Notes: a model not told the origin generated them from the letters alone. A DNA stretch of 64,000 nt from Termitidicoccus mucosus (GCF_038725785.1 NZ_CP109796.1:7688501-7752500); one strand, 5' to 3'; counted from the stretch's first letter, positions 34,217-43,781 are shown. Made by a program: numbers and translations.

Positions 34217-37200
34217 CTATCTGCGGCGACGCAGGCGCAGGGCGGTGAGAACCGCAAGGGCGGTAAGGAGCCAGGCCGTGGGCGCGCCGCCGCCGCCCGC
34301 CGTATGGCCGCTTTCGGGGAAGCCGTGAGGGGACGTGTCCTTCTCGACCACCGCCGCCGGCGGGCCGAACATTTCAAGGGTTGTCACCGTCGCGGCCTCG
34401 TCGGCGGCGATGCGGCGGATGACGCCGTTGCCGGTGTCGGCCACGTAGAGAACGCCGTCTTTCAGTGTGATGGCTGCGGGGTTGCGGAACCAGGCATTGG
34501 CGCCAGAGCCATCCCGCAATCCGGCTGCATCGCCCGCGAGCGTGACCACGGTGCCGCCGGTGATGACGCGAATGCGGGAATTACCCGTGTCGGCCACATA
34601 GATGTCACCCGACTCATCCACCACGAGGTCGCGGGGGGCGTTGAAGGAGGCTTCGGTCAACGCGTCGCCATCATCGGCGCCGGCTGTTCCCGTGCCGGCG
34701 AGAGTCGAAACCACGCCGCCGGACAGGTCAATGAGGCGGATGAGGTGATTGCCGGTGTCGGCCACATACACATAGCTGCCGGACACATCGACCGCCACGC
34801 TGGCGGGCGCATTGAACTGCGCATCGAGCAGCGCGCCGTTGTTGGTGCCCGAAGCGGTGCCGCCGGCGACGATGCTCACTTCGCCCGCGGCAGTGATTTT
34901 CTTGATGAGGTGATTGCCGGTGTCGGCGATGTAGGTGACGCCGACGACGGTGTCCAGCGAAGCGAGGCCGGCGGGGGAGGCGAAGCTCGCGTCGGTGCCG
35001 GTGCCGATGGTCGTGACCACGCCGCCGGTGGAGCCGGTGAGGGTGACAGCGCGCAGGAGGTGGTTGCCGGTGTCGGCTACGAGAAGCACACCGTCGCCGT
35101 TGAGCGAGAGGCCGCGCGGGGCGGCGAAACGCGCGTCGGTGCCGGTGCCGTCCACGCCGGCGCCGCTCGCGCCGGAGAGTCCGGCCCATGTCGTGACCGA
35201 GCCGCTGGCGACGATTTCCTGGATCGTGTGCAGGGTGGTGTCGGAGACATAGATCTTGTCGCCGCCGGTGCCGGTGGCGATGGCGATACCGGAGGGAGCG
35301 GGGAGCAGGTTTTCCATGAAAAGCATGGTGGCGGTGGCGCTGTAAACGGTGGCTAGGCGCGTGGAGACCGCGCAGCGCAGGAGTCGCTCGGTGTTGGCGA
35401 GGCTGGCGGAGCCGGTCAACGAGAGCATGGAGGTGGTGCTGGTCCTGGCGACGCTGCCGGCCCAAGTGCCGCTGATGTTGCTAATCGGGAGCCAGATTTT
35501 GGTCGCGGGGTGGAGATACTGCCACTGGGTGGCCAGATCGGGGGTGCCGGTGGCAGTGACCACGAGGTTGGCGCTCCGGCCCACCGCCGTGGGCTGGATT
35601 TCAGGCGGTTGCTGGAAAATCACCGGCACCGTCGAGAAAATCCAGCCCGGATACGCACGTTCCGCCGCGCCGCCGGCGGTTTCGAGCGTGACGGTGACGC
35701 CGCCCGCGGTTTCGGAGCCGGCGGGCACGGTCACGACGATCTTCCCGTCGGACAGGCTCGCGATCTCCGCCGTCACTCCGTTGACCTTCACGCCGGCGGA
35801 GGAGATGAAGTTTTCGCCCGTGAGCGTGAGCGTGTCGCCGGGCTTGATCGTGACCGTGCTTTGCGGCGCCACGTCGAACAACACCGGCGGCGGCGCGATG
35901 GTGGTGTCAATCGTGAACACGTCCGTCACGGTGTCAGAACCGCCATCGGTGGTGACGGTGAGGCTGGCGGGGCCGGCGGGCGCGGTGTCGGGGACCTTGA
36001 CCTTGATCGTGTCGTCGGTGGACGTGAAACCTTCGATCTCCGGCGCGAGGATGCCGGCGATTTTCACGTCCAGGACGGTGGTCGTGAAATACGAGCCGGT
36101 GATGGTGATGGTCTGGTTGCGCGCGACGGTTCCGCTGACGATGCTCTGGGCACCGCCCGCGATGCCGACATCGTCGATCACCGGCGGCGTGAGGGTGACG
36201 GTCAATTTCTGCGGCGCGGTGAGCGGGCCGCTGCCGGTGACGAGCGAGACTTCCTTGTCGACACCGGCGGTGCCGGCGGGGACGCGGACGCGAATGGTGG
36301 CATAGGTGCTGTCGATGATTTCGGCGTTGATGCCGCCGATGGTTACACTTTGCAGTCCCATGAGGTAGGCACCGCGGATGGTGATGATGTCGCCTGGATG
36401 GACGGCCTCGGGCGTGATTTCGGCGACGACAGACTTGGGTGTGGAGACGACCATGCTCCACGAGGTGCCGACGCGGATGTGATCGATGTAGTGGGCGTTG
36501 CTGCTGCTGAGCGCGTTGGTGCGCACGCCGATGCCGCCGAAGCCGGTGGAGTTGCCGGTGTTGGCCTCGGCGATGACGGTCATGTTCGGATCGGTGTTGG
36601 GTTCGTCGTCAACGCCGGGGTTGAGCCAGGCCTGGCAGCGGGTGTAGCGGGTGCCGTTCCAGCCGCTGTATCTGAAAACCGCAAAGTAAACCTGTCCGAC
36701 CTTGAGTCGGTTCGCACCATCACCGCCGGCCGACACGGCTCCGACCGCCATGGTCTGCCCCGAACTGGAGGTGCCCACGCGCGCCCCGAGCCGGCCTTCG
36801 GTGCCGACGCCGAGAAGTCCCGCCGTGGTGGTGTCAAAGGTGGAATCGCCCACGCGCGCAGCGGGGATGGCCGCCCAAGAACTGAAGATTTGCGCGCCGA
36901 GGTCGTTGCCGTCCTGCGCGCCCCATGTGACTTTGAAGATGAAGCTCATGAAGACGTCGCTTCCGCCCGTCACCGGTGTTTCGACGAGGCGGGCGAGGGC
37001 ATTGTTGGCGGTGGCGGCGAGGCGGATGGCACGGCCGCCGCCGAGCACGGCGCCGTTGTCGAGCGTGTAGGTGAGACGGTGGCTGTCATCGTCGATGATG
37101 GAGAAAAGGTTGTTGGCGTTGCCTGTCCACGCGCCGCCCCAACCGCTGCCGCCATCCTGCCCATACAGGGCGCCGACGGTGTAGTTTTCGCTCTCGAAAT

Positions 37201-38917
37201 CGTCCGAGGCAATCAACGCGGCGGGAGCCCTGACGGTGAACCGGCCCGTCAGCGTTTCGGTGCCGTGGTCGTTGACGAGGACGATGGTGCCGTCGGCCGT
37301 GCCGTCGGGCACGCAGATTCGCAGGAGGGTATCGCTGCTTTCAGCCCAGATCACCGGCGCGCCGACGCCGCCGATGGTGACAGTGGCGCCGTCGAGGTAT
37401 TTGCCGGTGATCTCGATGACTTCACCGGGTGCCGCGCCATCGAGGTTGAGGTTGTTCACGGTGAGGACGGGCGCGACATTCAGCGCGCCGGCGGTGCTGT
37501 TTGCGGAGCCGCCGGCGGTGGTGACGGTGATAGTGTGGTTGCCCATCGGGATGTCCTCCGGCAGGGCGGCGACGATCGCGGTGTCGTTGCTTTGCTCCTC
37601 GTTAACTGTGAGCGTGTGGCCGCCGGCCGTGACCGACACGGGGTTGGAGAGGTATTGGCCGGTGATGGTGACATTGCCGCCGGGAGCCACGGCGGCGGGC
37701 GCGACGCCGGTGATGGCGGGCGGGGCGGTGACATGGAGGATCTGCGCGGCAGTGGTGGAGCCGCCGGCGTTGGTGACGACAAGCTCAAGGCTCTCGCCGA
37801 CAGCGCCGACGGGGAGGGTGATGGTCAGTTCGGTGTAGATTTTGTTGTGGGCGTCGAAGTCGGCCTCCGTGCCGCCCGTGGCCTTCGTCGCCACCGTCGT
37901 GCCGCCGATGGTCACGGTGGAAGTGGCGGTGAAGTTTTCGCCGGTGAGGGTAAGGGTGTCGCCGGGGTGGAGCTCGCCGTTGGTGAGGTTTTGACCGCCG
38001 GGCGCGGTGATGCTGGAGATGACCGGTGCGGGCAGCGTGGGCGTGCCGACGACAGCGTCCCACGTGGTGCCGATGCGGAGGGCGTCAAAGATATAGTAGC
38101 GGCTTGTGTTGAGGCCGTTGACGCGGAGGCGTAGGCCGTTGAAGGAGGCGGAGCCGCCGCTGGTGCCATTGTCCACGACGGAGACGGTTTGGTCGGTGGT
38201 GGTTTCGTCGTTGGTGGTGGGGTCGAGCCAGACGCGCACGGAGCGGTAGGCCGAGCCGCTCCAGCCTGTGTATTTCACGACCATGAAGTAGGTCTGGCCG
38301 TAACGGAGTGTGGCGGCAAAGCGGTTGCGCTGGGGGGAGGTGACTAGGTTGGAGTTGTTGACGCGGGCACCGATTTGGCCGGTGATGCCGGCGATGGCGG
38401 AAGCGTCGTTGGTGCTCGGGCTCCCGTCGAGAGCGAAGAGTTGGAACATCTGGTTACCGCTACTGAAAGTGCCGCCGTCGGACTGGGCGGTGTTTTTGTA
38501 TTTGAAGATGAAGCTGACAAAAACGTCGGAGCCGTCCGTCACGGCGTCGGCGATGTTGCGGGAGATGGCGGGGTTGACGTCCAAACTGGTGGCGGTGCCG
38601 GTGGAGGAAACCACGAGTGTCACGCCCGATGTGCCGCTCCCGAGCACAGTGCCATCGTCCAGCGTATAGGTGATGAGGTTCCCTGGGTCGTCCGTCAGGG
38701 TCAGAACCGCCGCCGCACCTCCCGCCACCCACCCACCGCCCCAGCCGGTGCCGCCATTTTGGTCGGTAGGGGATGAGCCCGCGGTGTAACTGTCAAAATT
38801 GTCCTCGGCGACGAGCGCGGCGCGGGCGGGGAGCGCGGCGAAGCCGATGGCGATGAGCGCAAACAACCCGCGCAGTGCGAGTCTGTGGACTGGGTGGGTT
38901 TGGGTTTTGTTTTTCAT
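34217..38917 (-). CDS. large IPT/TIG + NHL-propeller exoprotein without catalytic module
   Basis: 1566 aa from MKNKTQTHPVHRLALRG, which gives a signal peptide (cleavage near ARA-ALVAED); the frame is open 33 codons upstream without leader character. Approximate order: beta-sandwich (35-290, DNFDSYTAG), three IPT/TIG domains, second beta-sandwich (560-830, DDFESENYTVG), three IPT/TIG, an Ig-like segment (1100-1190, IFQQPPEIQPTAVG), six NHL blades (1205-1515; repeated VADTGNHLIR-type motif), then TAGGGGAPTAW, hydrophobic helix, RLRRRR. It shares every module except the enzymes with the giant protein. Probably a surface glycan-binding or scaffold protein; inference only. An operator-like site lies 168 bp upstream. 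Confidence 0.85.
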   Translation of the reverse strand: MKNKTQTHPVHRLALRGLFALIAIGFAALPARAALVAEDNFDSYTAGSSPTDQNGGTGWGGGWVAGGAAAVLTLTDDPGNLITYTLDDGTVLGSGTSGVTLVVSSTGTATSLDVNPAISRNIADAVTDGSDVFVSFIFKYKNTAQSDGGTFSSGNQMFQLFALDGSPSTNDASAIAGITGQIGARVNNSNLVTSPQRNRFAATLRYGQTYFMVVKYTGWSGSAYRSVRVWLDPTTNDETTTDQTVSVVDNGTSGGSASFNGLRLRVNGLNTSRYYIFDALRIGTTWDAVVGTPTLPAPVISSITAPGGQNLTNGELHPGDTLTLTGENFTATSTVTIGGTTVATKATGGTEADFDAHNKIYTELTITLPVGAVGESLELVVTNAGGSTTAAQILHVTAPPAITGVAPAAVAPGGNVTITGQYLSNPVSVTAGGHTLTVNEEQSNDTAIVAALPEDIPMGNHTITVTTAGGSANSTAGALNVAPVLTVNNLNLDGAAPGEVIEITGKYLDGATVTIGGVGAPVIWAESSDTLLRICVPDGTADGTIVLVNDHGTETLTGRFTVRAPAALIASDDFESENYTVGALYGQDGGSGWGGAWTGNANNLFSIIDDDSHRLTYTLDNGAVLGGGRAIRLAATANNALARLVETPVTGGSDVFMSFIFKVTWGAQDGNDLGAQIFSSWAAIPAARVGDSTFDTTTAGLLGVGTEGRLGARVGTSSSGQTMAVGAVSAGGDGANRLKVGQVYFAVFRYSGWNGTRYTRCQAWLNPGVDDEPNTDPNMTVIAEANTGNSTGFGGIGVRTNALSSSNAHYIDHIRVGTSWSMVVSTPKSVVAEITPEAVHPGDIITIRGAYLMGLQSVTIGGINAEIIDSTYATIRVRVPAGTAGVDKEVSLVTGSGPLTAPQKLTVTLTPPVIDDVGIAGGAQSIVSGTVARNQTITITGSYFTTTVLDVKIAGILAPEIEGFTSTDDTIKVKVPDTAPAGPASLTVTTDGGSDTVTDVFTIDTTIAPPPVLFDVAPQSTVTIKPGDTLTLTGENFISSAGVKVNGVTAEIASLSDGKIVVTVPAGSETAGGVTVTLETAGGAAERAYPGWIFSTVPVIFQQPPEIQPTAVGRSANLVVTATGTPDLATQWQYLHPATKIWLPISNISGTWAGSVARTSTTSMLSLTGSASLANTERLLRCAVSTRLATVYSATATMLFMENLLPAPSGIAIATGTGGDKIYVSDTTLHTIQEIVASGSVTTWAGLSGASGAGVDGTGTDARFAAPRGLSLNGDGVLLVADTGNHLLRAVTLTGSTGGVVTTIGTGTDASFASPAGLASLDTVVGVTYIADTGNHLIKKITAAGEVSIVAGGTASGTNNGALLDAQFNAPASVAVDVSGSYVYVADTGNHLIRLIDLSGGVVSTLAGTGTAGADDGDALTEASFNAPRDLVVDESGDIYVADTGNSRIRVITGGTVVTLAGDAAGLRDGSGANAWFRNPAAITLKDGVLYVADTGNGVIRRIAADEAATVTTLEMFGPPAAVVEKDTSPHGFPESGHTAGGGGAPTAWLLTALAVLTALRLRRRR

Positions 38918-39084
38918 GATCGTGACAATTTTTCGGGTGAGGTTTTTGAGGAGAATGCGACGATGGAGGGTTTGCAAAAACGGCGGGCGGGGACGAGTTG
39001 CGGGGCGGGGAGGCAAAGGAACAATGAGATGGGCGTGCGAATGGTTTGCCGGTATGCAGGAAGCATGAACAGACGCATGATTGC

Positions 39085-39092
39085 TTACGTAA
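39085..39092 (-). promoter_or_regulatory. putative LacI-family operator, TTACGTAA
   Basis: Palindrome in the extended context GC-site-GAT, 168 bp upstream of the IPT/NHL exoprotein start. Confidence 0.6.
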
Positions 39093-39229
39093 GATCAACG
39101 GTATTCCCGGCAACGGGCGCAGGCGACATGCCCGCGCTGCATGCGCCTGCCGCGCCCGCGTCCAGAGGCGCAACAACCTTTTGGCACGCGCCGTTGTTTT
39201 CCTGCCGGGTCATGGCTTTGACGGAGCGG

Positions 39230-39418
39230 TCAGCAGCGTTGCAACCACGCCCCCGGCATCAACACCGTGGAACACGAGCACAAGGGCGGATTGCGCGGAC
39301 AGAGCGGGGCCGGACCGAACCGGGCGGGGTGCAGAATCAAGCACGCACGGCCGGCGGCGGACTGGCGCATGATCGCCGCGGTGGCAAAAAACAGGCAGGC
39401 AATAAAATACAGTTTCAT
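39230..39418 (-). CDS. possible small secreted peptide, doubtful
   Basis: 62 aa from the ATG complement of 39416-39418. The first 20 residues (MKLYFIACLFFATAAIMRQS) look like a signal peptide; the rest is Pro/Cys-rich with four Cys in the last 30 residues. There is no convincing ribosome-binding site and the region is otherwise non-coding. It may be chance. Confidence 0.25.
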   Translation of the reverse strand: MKLYFIACLFFATAAIMRQSAAGRACLILHPARFGPAPLCPRNPPLCSCSTVLMPGAWLQRC

Positions 39419-39513
39419 GGGGAGACTTTTGTAAATAAAGCGGCGGAGTGCCTGATGAATACAAAGACGCGGCGGCATGCTTTGTATTATTTTGCCTTCT
39501 TACAAGGTTCCCC

Positions 39514-39546
39514 TTGACAGCGGGAACGCGAAACCATCTTACGTAA
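39514..39546 (+). promoter_or_regulatory. promoter and operator of the LacI-family gene
   Basis: A consensus -35 box TTGACA (39514-39519) is followed after about 17 bp by ATCTTAC, which merges into the palindrome TTACGTAA (39539-39546). A repressor on the palindrome would cover the -10 region. The start codon is 55 bp downstream of the palindrome. The autoregulation model is inference. Confidence 0.65.
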
Positions 39547-39600
39547 AACAGCCAGCATCGATTTTTCCATTCATTCCGTCCTCCGCCTGCCACTACTCCC

Positions 39601-40671
39601 ATGAAAACCGTGAGCCTCAAGGATATCGCCGACCGCACCGGCGTGTCGCGGATGACCGTTTCCTGCGCACTGCGCAATTCGCCACGGGTGCGGAAGGAAA
39701 CGGCGGAGCGCATTCGCGCGGTGGCGAAACAACTGGGCTACGCGCCCGATCCGAAACTCGCGGCGGCGATGACCGGCGTGCGCAACGCCAAGCGCAAGAC
39801 CCTCGAGCCGATCGCCTGGCTCAACGCCAACCAGAACGCCCGCGCCTACCACGACTACACCTGGCTCGCGCCCTACCGGCTGGGCGCGGCGGAGCGCTGT
39901 GCCGAGCTTGGCTACAAGCTCGACGAATTCTGGATGCGCGACCCCGGCATGACCGACCGGCGCATGTCGTCGATTCTTGTGGCGCGCGGCATCCGCGGTG
40001 TGGTGCTTTGCCCGGCGGTGCTGCCGGAAATCACGCATCTGCGCCTGGACTGGAAACATTTTGCCAGCGTTTCGTTTGAAACCGCCGTGCTCATCCCGCG
40101 GGTGCACCGGGTCGCGCCGGATTATCATTATAATATTCTGCTCGCCTTGAAAATGCTGCGACGCCTGGGCTACCGGAGAATCGGCTTGTTTCTGCACCGG
40201 CAGGAGGAGCGCCGCTCGCATCACACCTATCTGGCCAGTTTTCGTTATTTCCAGTCGGGGATTCCGGCAGCGGAGCATGTGACGCCGTTGGTCTACGATC
40301 CGTTTGACAAGGCCGCGTTGTTCAAATGGCTCGACGAGGTCGGCCCCGACGTCGTGCTCGGGCACCATAGCAAACTTGTCGCCTGGATGGAGGAATCCGG
40401 CCGGCGTGTGCCGGAAGATATCGGCGTGGCGCATCTCTCGCTCGACGGCGATTGCGAGGACTGGGCCGGCATCTGGCAGCACAAGCACCGCATCGGTGCG
40501 CAGACTGTGGAGCTGCTGGTCTCGATGATACAGAACAGCCGATTCGGGCTGCCCGATATTGCCTATGAAACAAACATCCCCGGTGAGTGGCGGCATGGGA
40601 AGACGCTGCGGCGCAGGGACGTTATCATTACGAAGCTGAAGCGCAAAACAGCCCGCGCGAGGGCGAGGTGA
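39601..40671 (+). CDS. LacI-family transcriptional regulator
   Basis: 356 aa. The N-terminal helix-turn-helix is canonical (LKDIADRTGVSRMTVSCALR, residues 5-24), followed by the hinge RVRKETAERIRAVAKQLGYAPD. The remainder is a periplasmic-binding-protein-like ligand domain with GYRRIGLFL (about 190), DVVLGHHSKL and the late EDIGVAHLSLD block. It probably senses a sugar derived from the local glycan and represses or activates the surrounding units. It sits at the centre of the locus, is preceded by the palindrome found before its presumed targets, and is the only LacI-type gene in the window. Confidence 0.9.
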   Translation: MKTVSLKDIADRTGVSRMTVSCALRNSPRVRKETAERIRAVAKQLGYAPDPKLAAAMTGVRNAKRKTLEPIAWLNANQNARAYHDYTWLAPYRLGAAERCAELGYKLDEFWMRDPGMTDRRMSSILVARGIRGVVLCPAVLPEITHLRLDWKHFASVSFETAVLIPRVHRVAPDYHYNILLALKMLRRLGYRRIGLFLHRQEERRSHHTYLASFRYFQSGIPAAEHVTPLVYDPFDKAALFKWLDEVGPDVVLGHHSKLVAWMEESGRRVPEDIGVAHLSLDGDCEDWAGIWQHKHRIGAQTVELLVSMIQNSRFGLPDIAYETNIPGEWRHGKTLRRRDVIITKLKRKTARARAR

Positions 40672-40780
40672 ACTTTCAAATCTCGGGATCGCTCAAAGGG
40701 GAGGAACGACTTACAGCAAGATCTCTTGCGTTGGAATGGGGACATCCACGTTTCCGGCCATCCCGGGCGCGTGAAAAATT

Positions 40781-40788
40781 TTATGTAA
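40781..40788 (+). promoter_or_regulatory. variant operator, TTATGTAA
   Basis: One mismatch from the palindrome, followed by GATAAC. It lies 126 bp upstream of the TonB receptor start and equals the minus-strand form of the site at 24293. Confidence 0.48.
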
Positions 40789-40913
40789 GATAACGTCTGG
40801 CTGTCGCCACCCGGAGAACTGCGCCAAGTATTCGTTCGTACACCCGCCCCATGCACGATCACATTGTCACGGTGGCCGCCACTTGTCTCTCCAACCCTGT
40901 ACTCCGCCCAAAC

Positions 40914-43679
40914 ATGCACCTCCAGCAACGCCTCAAGCCAGGCCGCGGCGACCGTCGCGCTCTTTTGCTCCTTACCAGCCTGTTCTTTTCGTGCGGTCTC
41001 GCGCTCACCGTCACCGCTCAACAAATGGCTGCCGGAACCGACATCGAGGAAGATGTCGTCATGATGAACCCCTTCGAAGTCGGAGGGGAAAAAGATTACG
41101 GCTATCAGGCGACCACCACGCTGGCCGGCGGGCGCATCGAGACCGACCTCAAGGACACCCCCGCCGCCATCTCGATTCTCACCCGGGATTTCATGGACGA
41201 TCTGGGACTGAACAGCCTGGAAGATTTCGCAGCCTGGTCGGTGAGCTCCGAGGCCGTCGATCCCGGCTCCAGCAACGGCTTCAGCGCCGGCTTCATGATT
41301 TCTACCCGCGGCTTCGGCAACAACGTGTTCGGCAGTCGGAATTATTTCCGCTCATATGCCGGCAGCGACAGCTACAACACCGAACGCCTCGAATTCTCCC
41401 GCGGCCCCAACGCCATGCTCTTCGGCGAGGCGAGTGTGGGCGGCGTCGCCACGACTTGGACCAAACAGGCCAAGCTGAACCGGAAAATCAGCGTGCTCTC
41501 GATGAAGGTGAACTCGTTCGGCTCCCTGCGCAGCACCCTGGACTATAATTACAGCCCAACCAGGAGATTTGCCATTCGTGTCAACGCCCTCTACGAAAAC
41601 GCGGAAGACTGGCAGAACGAGCAAAATACGTGGCAGAAGAACTTTCACATCGCGACCTCGGTCGGCATCACCAAAAACACCCAGTTCCGCGCCGAGTTTG
41701 AGCATGCCGAAAGGGAGCGCTCCATCCCGATCGAACGATTCAGGGACTATGTGAGCTCGTGGAACGGCGACCCGTCCAGCACCGCCGGCACCGGCGTCAT
41801 GTACTCCTCCGATGTCCTCGTGTGGAACGCCGCGCGCCCCGAGGACGGCCTTCTCAACTGGAACAGCTACACGAGAACCAACGGCACCGGCCTCTACATG
41901 AGCACCACTCCCAGGAGTGAAATCGCCCGCTTCCCCGTCGCTCCCTCCCGCGAGTTCAACGCCAACGCCCCTTCAAGCGTCGGCTATTGGAAAACCAACA
42001 CCGCCTCGGTCTATCTGGACCAGAAAGTCGGGAAAAACCTGTTCCTTCAGGCCGCCTACAACTACACGAAACCGGAAAAGCGCATCGAGAACAATTCGGA
42101 CAAGTGGAACGAGCTGTATATCGACACGAACCAGAGATTGCCGAACGCGGAGCTCAACCCGTATTATTTGACTCCCTACAGCGAGGTGACGATGTCGGAC
42201 CAGCTTTCCTTCAACGAACTTCACGAATTCCGGGTGATGGCTGTGTGGAAATTCGAGCGGTCATGGACCCGGCAGGCGTTCACCGTCCTCGCCAGCCACC
42301 GCATCGACGATTACGAAAGCAACACCAGAAGGCTGGTTCCGACCGGCATCAAGTCCATGAGCGGTGCCGACGCCACGTATTATTCCTCCAACAGCACCGC
42401 CGACGCGATCAGAATCCGCCGCTACTGGACCGATCTCGGCCCGGACAGCAGGCCGGCCTCGATCACCAACGATTACGGCACCTGGCCCATCGGATTCCGC
42501 GAATATGCAACCAGTAAAAGCGAAACCATAACCGACGGCATCCAGATATCGAGTGTCAGCGCGTATTTTCACGGGCGGCTCTCGGTCATCGCGGGCTATA
42601 AATATGATCGCTATGAAAAAACGGATTGGGCGACCGATACCCGCGAAACGACGGCAAGCCCAAATGCCGGGGCCTCCGCAACTCTTTCCCGAAATTCCCC
42701 CCCGGTCATACACAAGCACTCGCCCTCCATCGGCGGTGTATATTGGCTCGGCTGGGGCCTCGGGCTGGCGGTCAATTATGCGAAAAACTTCAACCCGGCG
42801 CTCGGCGGAAATCCCGACATCCGGGGCTATTCCATGGCTCCCTCGACGGGAGAGGGCCTTGATGTCGGACTACGCTTTGACTTCAAAAAACAAAATCTGA
42901 CCGGCTCCCTGAATTATTATGACAATGAAAACGATGGCGGCGCGAGCACTCCCGAGGAAAACTATAACGCCACAATGGGCAACGCCATCAATGCCATCTG
43001 GGTGCAGATGGGGCGCGACGAATCGGTCAGCACCAGCTTCCGGGAACGGGGGGCTACAAAAGGAAAGGGCTGGGAGCTTGAGATCGTTTATAATCCCACG
43101 AAAAACTGGCGCATGAGACTCGCGGGCAACCTGCCGCACAACGAGTCCATCAAGAAATGGGTTGTCGTGAAAGGCTATGTCGCGGAGCACAGGCCCGAGT
43201 GGGAGGCGTTCATCAACGACGAGACCCAGGACGCGCAGGCGCGCCACACGGCCGCCCTGAACCTGCAAAGTCTGGACAACCTGTTCGCCACCATCGGCGC
43301 CCCGGGCTCCCGCGCGACCAGCACCACTATCCAATGGAAGGCTAATTTTTTCACCTCCTATCGGTTCCCCTCGGGCCCCTTGAGAGGGTTCTCCATCAGC
43401 GGCGGCGCGAATTACACGGGAAAGCGCCTCATTGGGAGACGGTTGGAAGACCTGTCCAATATCTGGAACGAGGACATTCTTCTGTTTAACACCATGTTGA
43501 AATACGAGTTCAAACTCCTCAAGAAATCCGTCTCCGTCCAGTTGAACATCGACAACCTCCTGAATAACGATCAGCTCGATTTCCGCACCGCCGAGCTCTA
43601 CAGCGGAACATGGTATTACGACCGTTATAACTACCTCACCCCGCGCAGGTTCACCCTTACAACCACGATAAGGTTCTAG
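40914..43679 (+). CDS. TonB-dependent outer-membrane receptor
   Basis: 921 aa from MHLQQRLKPGRGDRRALLLL, which begins a signal peptide ending near TVTAQQ; an earlier in-frame Met adds 21 residues without leader character. The mature N-terminus carries VVMMNPFEVGG, the TonB-box form usual in these phyla. The plug domain follows (LKDTPAAISILTRDFMDDLG, then FSRGPNAMLFGEASVGG) and a long beta-barrel ending in TPRRFTLTTTIRF with the C-terminal Phe. It probably imports the oligosaccharides made by the exported enzymes. No SusD-like partner is seen, as is usual for Verrucomicrobiota. A strong terminator follows and an operator-like site precedes. Confidence 0.92.
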   Translation: MHLQQRLKPGRGDRRALLLLTSLFFSCGLALTVTAQQMAAGTDIEEDVVMMNPFEVGGEKDYGYQATTTLAGGRIETDLKDTPAAISILTRDFMDDLGLNSLEDFAAWSVSSEAVDPGSSNGFSAGFMISTRGFGNNVFGSRNYFRSYAGSDSYNTERLEFSRGPNAMLFGEASVGGVATTWTKQAKLNRKISVLSMKVNSFGSLRSTLDYNYSPTRRFAIRVNALYENAEDWQNEQNTWQKNFHIATSVGITKNTQFRAEFEHAERERSIPIERFRDYVSSWNGDPSSTAGTGVMYSSDVLVWNAARPEDGLLNWNSYTRTNGTGLYMSTTPRSEIARFPVAPSREFNANAPSSVGYWKTNTASVYLDQKVGKNLFLQAAYNYTKPEKRIENNSDKWNELYIDTNQRLPNAELNPYYLTPYSEVTMSDQLSFNELHEFRVMAVWKFERSWTRQAFTVLASHRIDDYESNTRRLVPTGIKSMSGADATYYSSNSTADAIRIRRYWTDLGPDSRPASITNDYGTWPIGFREYATSKSETITDGIQISSVSAYFHGRLSVIAGYKYDRYEKTDWATDTRETTASPNAGASATLSRNSPPVIHKHSPSIGGVYWLGWGLGLAVNYAKNFNPALGGNPDIRGYSMAPSTGEGLDVGLRFDFKKQNLTGSLNYYDNENDGGASTPEENYNATMGNAINAIWVQMGRDESVSTSFRERGATKGKGWELEIVYNPTKNWRMRLAGNLPHNESIKKWVVVKGYVAEHRPEWEAFINDETQDAQARHTAALNLQSLDNLFATIGAPGSRATSTTIQWKANFFTSYRFPSGPLRGFSISGGANYTGKRLIGRRLEDLSNIWNEDILLFNTMLKYEFKLLKKSVSVQLNIDNLLNNDQLDFRTAELYSGTWYYDRYNYLTPRRFTLTTTIRF

Positions 43680-43701
43680 TCAGGGCGATGCCCGGGCCTG
43701 T

Positions 43702-43731
43702 AAAAGCCAGCGCCTGCCGCTGGCTTTTTAT
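43702..43731 (+). terminator. rho-independent terminator after the TonB receptor gene
   Basis: AAAAGCCAGCG and CGCTGGCTTTTT form an 11-bp stem with a 4-5 base loop; the T-run sits at the 3' arm. It begins 23 bp after the receptor stop and isolates the following operon. Confidence 0.88.
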
Positions 43732-43781
43732 TTGGTCGGTCCAGAGTCCTTGCAAACAAGGCAAATCGAAAATCCGAAGAA

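Larger units (their letters stand above)
38918..39600. other. long divergent intergenic region with two operator-like sites
   Basis: 683 bp between the exoprotein and the lacI-type gene. It contains the two TTACGTAA palindromes, a recognisable promoter for the regulator and one short leader-like ORF (39230-39418). Nothing else with coding character is seen. Confidence 0.6.

Noticed and set aside
35510-38134. An 874-codon plus-strand open frame opposite the IPT/NHL protein
   Set aside because: Antisense of a real gene, Asp/Gly/Arg-rich, with no start signal and no domain.
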